Shown here piece by piece: positions 6,105 through 8,541 of a stretch of 8,541 nt of DNA (its first letter is position 1; the number at the start of each line of letters is the position of its first letter). This stretch comes from an uncultured Oscillospiraceae bacterium (GTDB taxonomy: Bacteria; Bacillota_A; Clostridia; Oscillospirales; Oscillospiraceae). The notes under the pieces were generated by a model, which was not told where the DNA came from, made no database searches, and saw only the letters and a list, made by a program, of their open reading frames with translations. Both the position numbers and the translations under genes were made by a program. The stretch spans positions 1-8,541 of the forward strand of contig CANRMG010000072.1 in the NCBI GenBank assembly GCA_947631675.1, read 5' to 3'.

Positions 6105-6926
6105 TTGTTCAGGCGCGAGGACGGACTGGAGAAGGTGTTCCGGCCCTACTATATCATCGCGGCGGTCATCTGCGCGGTGCTGGGGTGTATATTTCACTGG
6201 AGCGTGTGGATGTGGCTGGGCATGTTCGTGTGCTGCACCGCGGCGCTGGTAGCGGCATGGGTGCTGTTCGTATGGCTGCTGTCCCTGACGGTGGACCTGG
6301 ATAAGCCCGTGACGGAGGACCACCCATTCAGCCGGCGGATCATCCTGAGCATCATCGGCCTTTTGTGCCGCATAGGGCGGCTTCGCATCCATGTCACCGG
6401 CTGGGAGAATATTCCCGAAGGGCGGTTTTTGCTGGTGGGCAACCACCGGTCCAACTACGACCCCATCCTCACCATCTGGGCCCTGCGGCAGAGGGGCGTG
6501 GACATCGCCTTCATCACCAAGCCGGAGAACATGAAGATCCCCCTGGTGCGGTATATCCACATGGGCAACTACCTGGTCATCGACCGGGACGACCCCCGCA
6601 AGGCCATCGCCACCATCAACGCGGCGGCGGCGCTTCTGAAAAACGACGTGGTGAGCGTGGGCGTGTACCCCGAGGGCACCCGCAGCAGGGCCAAGGAGAT
6701 GGTGCCCTTCCACAACGCCATCTTCAAGATCGCCCAGAAGGCCAAGGTCCCTTTGGTGGTGGCGGCCATCACCGGCACGGAGCGCATCGGGAAAAATGTG
6801 CCCTGGCGGGCGACGGATGTGTATCTGAACTTCTGCGCCTGCCTGCCGGAGGCCGCCGGTATGTCCACCAAGGACATGAGCGAACGGACATGGCAGCTTT
6901 TGCTGGACGCCATGGGCGGCGACTGA
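6105..6926 (+). CDS. plsC: 1-acylglycerol-3-phosphate O-acyltransferase (PlsC/LPLAT family)
   Basis: Enzymes of this family transfer a fatty acyl group to lysophosphatidic acid, making phosphatidic acid for membrane phospholipids at the inner face of the membrane. The 273-residue protein (from TTG) has two N-terminal hydrophobic segments at about 15-30 and 34-60. These are followed by the acyltransferase core: NHRSNYD with the catalytic H114 and D119, the glycerol-phosphate binding block YPEGTRSR (E190), and the late VPLVVAAITGTERI block with its conserved proline. FITKPENMKIPLVRYI and the VIDRDD segment also fit the family. The start is chosen from ribosome binding site spacing; the alternative ATG at 6099 adds two residues. 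It has its own promoter and is followed after 41 bp by another gene with its own promoter. The exact acyl-acceptor cannot be read from sequence; another lysophospholipid acyltransferase is possible. Confidence 0.9.
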   Translation: MFRREDGLEKVFRPYYIIAAVICAVLGCIFHWSVWMWLGMFVCCTAALVAAWVLFVWLLSLTVDLDKPVTEDHPFSRRIILSIIGLLCRIGRLRIHVTGWENIPEGRFLLVGNHRSNYDPILTIWALRQRGVDIAFITKPENMKIPLVRYIHMGNYLVIDRDDPRKAIATINAAAALLKNDVVSVGVYPEGTRSRAKEMVPFHNAIFKIAQKAKVPLVVAAITGTERIGKNVPWRATDVYLNFCACLPEAAGMSTKDMSERTWQLLLDAMGGD

Positions 6927-6932
6927 GGGCAT

Positions 6933-6961
6933 TTGCGTATCCTGTTGATATGTGGTATAAT
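6933..6961 (+). promoter_or_regulatory. Promoter of the 7004 membrane-protein gene
   Basis: TTGCGT (6933-6938), a 17-bp spacer and a perfect TATAAT (6956-6961) with TGG before it (extended -10). The predicted start near 6968 coincides with an in-frame ATG at 6968, leaving no leader for that codon but about 36 nt for the TTG at 7004. Confidence 0.8.
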
Positions 6962-6988
6962 ACATAAATGAGGAAAGGGCGCTGCCGG

Positions 6989-6995
6989 AAGGAGG
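6989..6995 (+). promoter_or_regulatory. Ribosome binding site deciding the TTG start at 7004
   Basis: AAGGAGG at 6989-6995 is a near-perfect Shine-Dalgarno sequence 8 nt before TTG 7004-7006. It lies inside the coding frame if the ATG at 6968 were used, and that ATG has no ribosome binding site of its own. Confidence 0.75.
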
Positions 6996-7003
6996 GAAGG
7001 CAC

Positions 7004-7696
7004 TTGAAGCGTCTGCATCTGAAAAAGGACGCCCCGAAAGGGGACAAGCATAAGAGCAGGAAGAAAAAGCTCGCCGCCGCCGGCGTGGCGGCTGTGGTGC
7101 TGGCCACGGGCATGGCGGTGAACGAGGGCTTCGACCCCCAGGACCTGCTGCAGAGCTCCGACGGCTCGGACCGGAGCGCGGTCCGGGAGCAGACCCGGTA
7201 TACCGGACAGCGGACTGTGGCGGAGCTGGAGAGCTACGAGCGCATCTCCCTGGCGGACGCGGCCCGGAGCTGGTTCATCCGGCTGCCTGTGGCGGTGAAG
7301 GGGACGATCCTGCTTCCCCTGTGGGCGATCGGCGCCATCCCGGTGGCGCTGGCGTCGGCGTTCTCGCCGCTGGGGTGGGCGCTGCTGGCCCTGGCGCTGC
7401 AGGTGATCGTGCTCATCGTGCTCTTCTGCGGGGTGTACAAGCTGGTATTCCCCCAGCGGAAGGTGCGGGAGCTGTTTCGGAAGAAGAACCTGAAGCGGCT
7501 GTTCCTGGGGGCGCTGACGGTGACGCTGGCCAACATCCTGCTGACGCAGCTTTGGACGGATTGGCCGGTGTGGCGGGCGCTGCTGCTGGCCGTGGTGGGC
7601 CTGGCGGTGCTGTGCGTGCTCTATAAGCGCATATGCGGCGCATTCAAGGCCCCGGAGCCGGAGGTCGTGAGGACCCGCCTGGTGGCGGAGGGCTGA
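7004..7696 (+). CDS. Unrecognised multi-pass membrane protein with lysine-rich N-terminus
   Basis: I do not recognise this 230-residue protein. A very basic tail (residues 2-22, with many K/R and two H) leads into a hydrophobic segment at 23-39. A polar, charged stretch follows (about 40-95, including SSDGSDRSAVREQTRYTGQR). Then come four more likely membrane helices at about 100-120, 124-145, 166-182 and 188-207. A basic loop (PQRKVRELFRKKNLKR, 150-165) separates helices 3 and 4, and YKRICGAF follows the last helix. By the positive-inside rule the N-terminus and the 150-165 loop should be cytoplasmic, which puts the polar 40-95 stretch outside. No catalytic motif is visible. I chose the TTG start from the ribosome binding site and promoter positions; starting at ATG 6968 would add 12 residues. 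It is a single-gene unit with its own promoter and terminator. Confidence 0.8.
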   Translation: MKRLHLKKDAPKGDKHKSRKKKLAAAGVAAVVLATGMAVNEGFDPQDLLQSSDGSDRSAVREQTRYTGQRTVAELESYERISLADAARSWFIRLPVAVKGTILLPLWAIGAIPVALASAFSPLGWALLALALQVIVLIVLFCGVYKLVFPQRKVRELFRKKNLKRLFLGALTVTLANILLTQLWTDWPVWRALLLAVVGLAVLCVLYKRICGAFKAPEPEVVRTRLVAEG

Positions 7697-7720
7697 GACA
7701 ATTATTAAATTTTCAAGGCG

Positions 7721-7754
7721 CGGGCCGTTGGAAGCTTCCAACGGCCCGTATTTT
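7721..7754 (+). terminator. Intrinsic terminator after the membrane-protein gene
   Basis: CGGGCCGTTGGAAG (7721-7734) is followed immediately by its exact reverse complement (7735-7748), a 14-bp perfect palindrome centred on AAGCTT, then TATTTT. The hairpin starts 24 nt past the stop codon. Confidence 0.88.
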
Positions 7755-7764
7755 CGGGCTTTTT
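7744..7764 (+). terminator. Second, overlapping terminator hairpin
   Basis: GCCCG (7744-7748) can pair with CGGGC (7755-7759) across TATTTT, and a run of five Ts (7760-7764) follows. It shares GCCCG with the larger hairpin, so the two cannot form together. It may be a back-up terminator. Confidence 0.55.
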
Positions 7765-7790
7765 CCCGGAAGGCGGCGCCCGTCGCGCCG

Positions 7791-7819
7791 TTGACAAAGC
7801 CGGGGCGGGCGGATATACT
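7791..7819 (+). promoter_or_regulatory. Promoter of the Mrp-family gene
   Basis: A perfect TTGACA (7791-7796), a 17-bp spacer and TATACT (7814-7819, one mismatch) give a start near 7826. The leader of about 35 nt contains AGGAG (7845-7849), 11 nt before the ATG, which is slightly long spacing. Confidence 0.87.
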
Positions 7820-7860
7820 ATTTAGTGATTCTAAACCCAAAAACAGGAGTGAAAAAACAC

Positions 7861-8541
7861 ATGAGCGAAGCGTGTTCCCATAATTGCGAGAGCTGCGGCG
7901 TGGACTGCTCCGAGCGGAAGGGGCCGTCCAGCCTTCTGGAGCCCCTGAACGAGTCCTCCCGGGTGGGCAAGGTCATCGCCGTCGTCAGCGGCAAGGGCGG
8001 CGTGGGCAAGAGCATGGTCACCTCCATGCTGGCCGTCAGCGCCGCCAAGGCGGGGAAAAAGGTGGGCATCCTGGACGCGGACATCACCGGTCCCTCCATC
8101 CCCACCGCCTTCGGCATCCACGGCAGGCCCTACGGCACCGAGCAGGGCATGCCCGCCCTGGTGAGCCGGGACGGCATCAAGCTGATGAGCATCAACCTGC
8201 TCTTGGACAACGAGACGGACCCGGTGGTCTGGCGGGGCCCCGTCATCGCCTCGGCGGTGAAGCAGTTCTGGACGGACGTGATCTGGGGCGACATCGACTG
8301 CCTGTTCGTGGACATGCCTCCCGGGACGGGGGACGTGCCCCTGACGGTGTTCCAGTCCCTGCCCATCAGCGGCGTCGTGGTGGTCACCACCCCCCAGGAC
8401 CTGGTGGGGATGATCGTGGAGAAGGCCGTGAATATGGCCAGGATGATGAATGTGCCTGTGCTGGGCCTGGTGGAGAATATGGCCTGGTACGAGTGCCCCT
8501 GCTGCGGGCAGAAGCTCCCCATCTTCGGCCAGAGCCACGTG
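7861..8541 (+). CDS. mrp: Mrp/NBP35-family Fe-S cluster carrier ATPase, C-terminus cut off by window edge
   Basis: Members of this family (Mrp/ApbC, NBP35, Ind1) are cytoplasmic P-loop ATPases that bind and deliver [4Fe-4S] clusters to apo-enzymes. The 227 visible residues start with a cysteine cluster C5-x3-C9-x2-C12-x3-C16. The deviant Walker A SGKGGVGKS follows (signature K45, K50), then DADITGPSIP, which follows the switch I pattern, and the MPPGTGDVPLT block. ENMAWYECPCCG (C212, C215) is the CPxC pair that bridges a cluster between two subunits in characterised relatives. The usual family length is about 260-300 residues, or up to 370 with an N-terminal DUF59 domain; no DUF59 domain is present here. 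It has its own promoter behind a strong terminator. Its client proteins cannot be deduced from the sequence, although the nearby PFOR carries three clusters. Confidence 0.94.
   Translation, partial: MSEACSHNCESCGVDCSERKGPSSLLEPLNESSRVGKVIAVVSGKGGVGKSMVTSMLAVSAAKAGKKVGILDADITGPSIPTAFGIHGRPYGTEQGMPALVSRDGIKLMSINLLLDNETDPVVWRGPVIASAVKQFWTDVIWGDIDCLFVDMPPGTGDVPLTVFQSLPISGVVVVTTPQDLVGMIVEKAVNMARMMNVPVLGLVENMAWYECPCCGQKLPIFGQSHV

Noticed and set aside
6569..7840. 423-codon minus-strand frame opposite plsC and the membrane protein
   Set aside because: It spans two plus-strand genes, their promoter and a terminator, and has no ribosome binding site or motif. It is a shadow frame.
7831..8538. 235-codon minus-strand frame opposite the Mrp gene
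   Set aside because: It is antisense to a well-supported ATPase; the product is His/Asp/Ala-rich without domain signatures.

Overview
This is a GC-rich stretch from what looks like a strictly anaerobic, gut-type Clostridia (Oscillospiraceae-like). That placement is an inference from four things: a single-chain pyruvate:ferredoxin oxidoreductase, an Mrp/NBP35 ATPase with a short N-terminal cysteine cluster typical of Clostridia, near-consensus sigma-A promoters with strong AGGAGG ribosome binding sites, and high-GC codon use. No 16S or other marker is present, so no genus can be given. I see no plasmid, phage or insertion-sequence gene and no CRISPR array.

Layout. Positions 1-1721 (minus) hold the first 573 codons of mnmG, a tRNA wobble-uridine modification enzyme; its C-terminus lies outside the window. 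It diverges from a tRNA-Leu(UAA) gene at 1964-2046 (plus). The gap between them carries two tandem copies of a 77-bp repeat that contains a dyad and a promoter-like module. Downstream of the tRNA, 2047-2336 has no credible gene but is packed with secondary structure: one long 64-nt hairpin, three related hairpins about 56-57 bp apart whose stems differ by compensating changes, and a terminator-like hairpin. Positions 2337-5900 (minus) are the complete pyruvate:ferredoxin oxidoreductase gene (nifJ/por). Across a short divergent promoter region follow, on the plus strand, a PlsC-type acyltransferase (6105-6926), an unrecognised five-helix membrane protein (7004-7696) ended by a strong terminator, and the first 227 codons of an Mrp/NBP35-type Fe-S carrier ATPase (7861 to the window edge).

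Every transcription unit seems to have its own promoter and the genes are not a functional operon. They are core housekeeping genes: tRNA decoding (mnmG, tRNA-Leu), anaerobic pyruvate oxidation with ferredoxin reduction (PFOR), phospholipid synthesis (PlsC), and Fe-S cluster delivery (Mrp, which could in principle serve Fe-S enzymes such as PFOR). The least explained material is non-coding: the 77-bp promoter repeat before mnmG and the covarying hairpin trio after the tRNA. Several start codons are also unusual: two TTG starts are better supported by their ribosome binding sites than the upstream ATGs, and mnmG may be translated from a leaderless mRNA.
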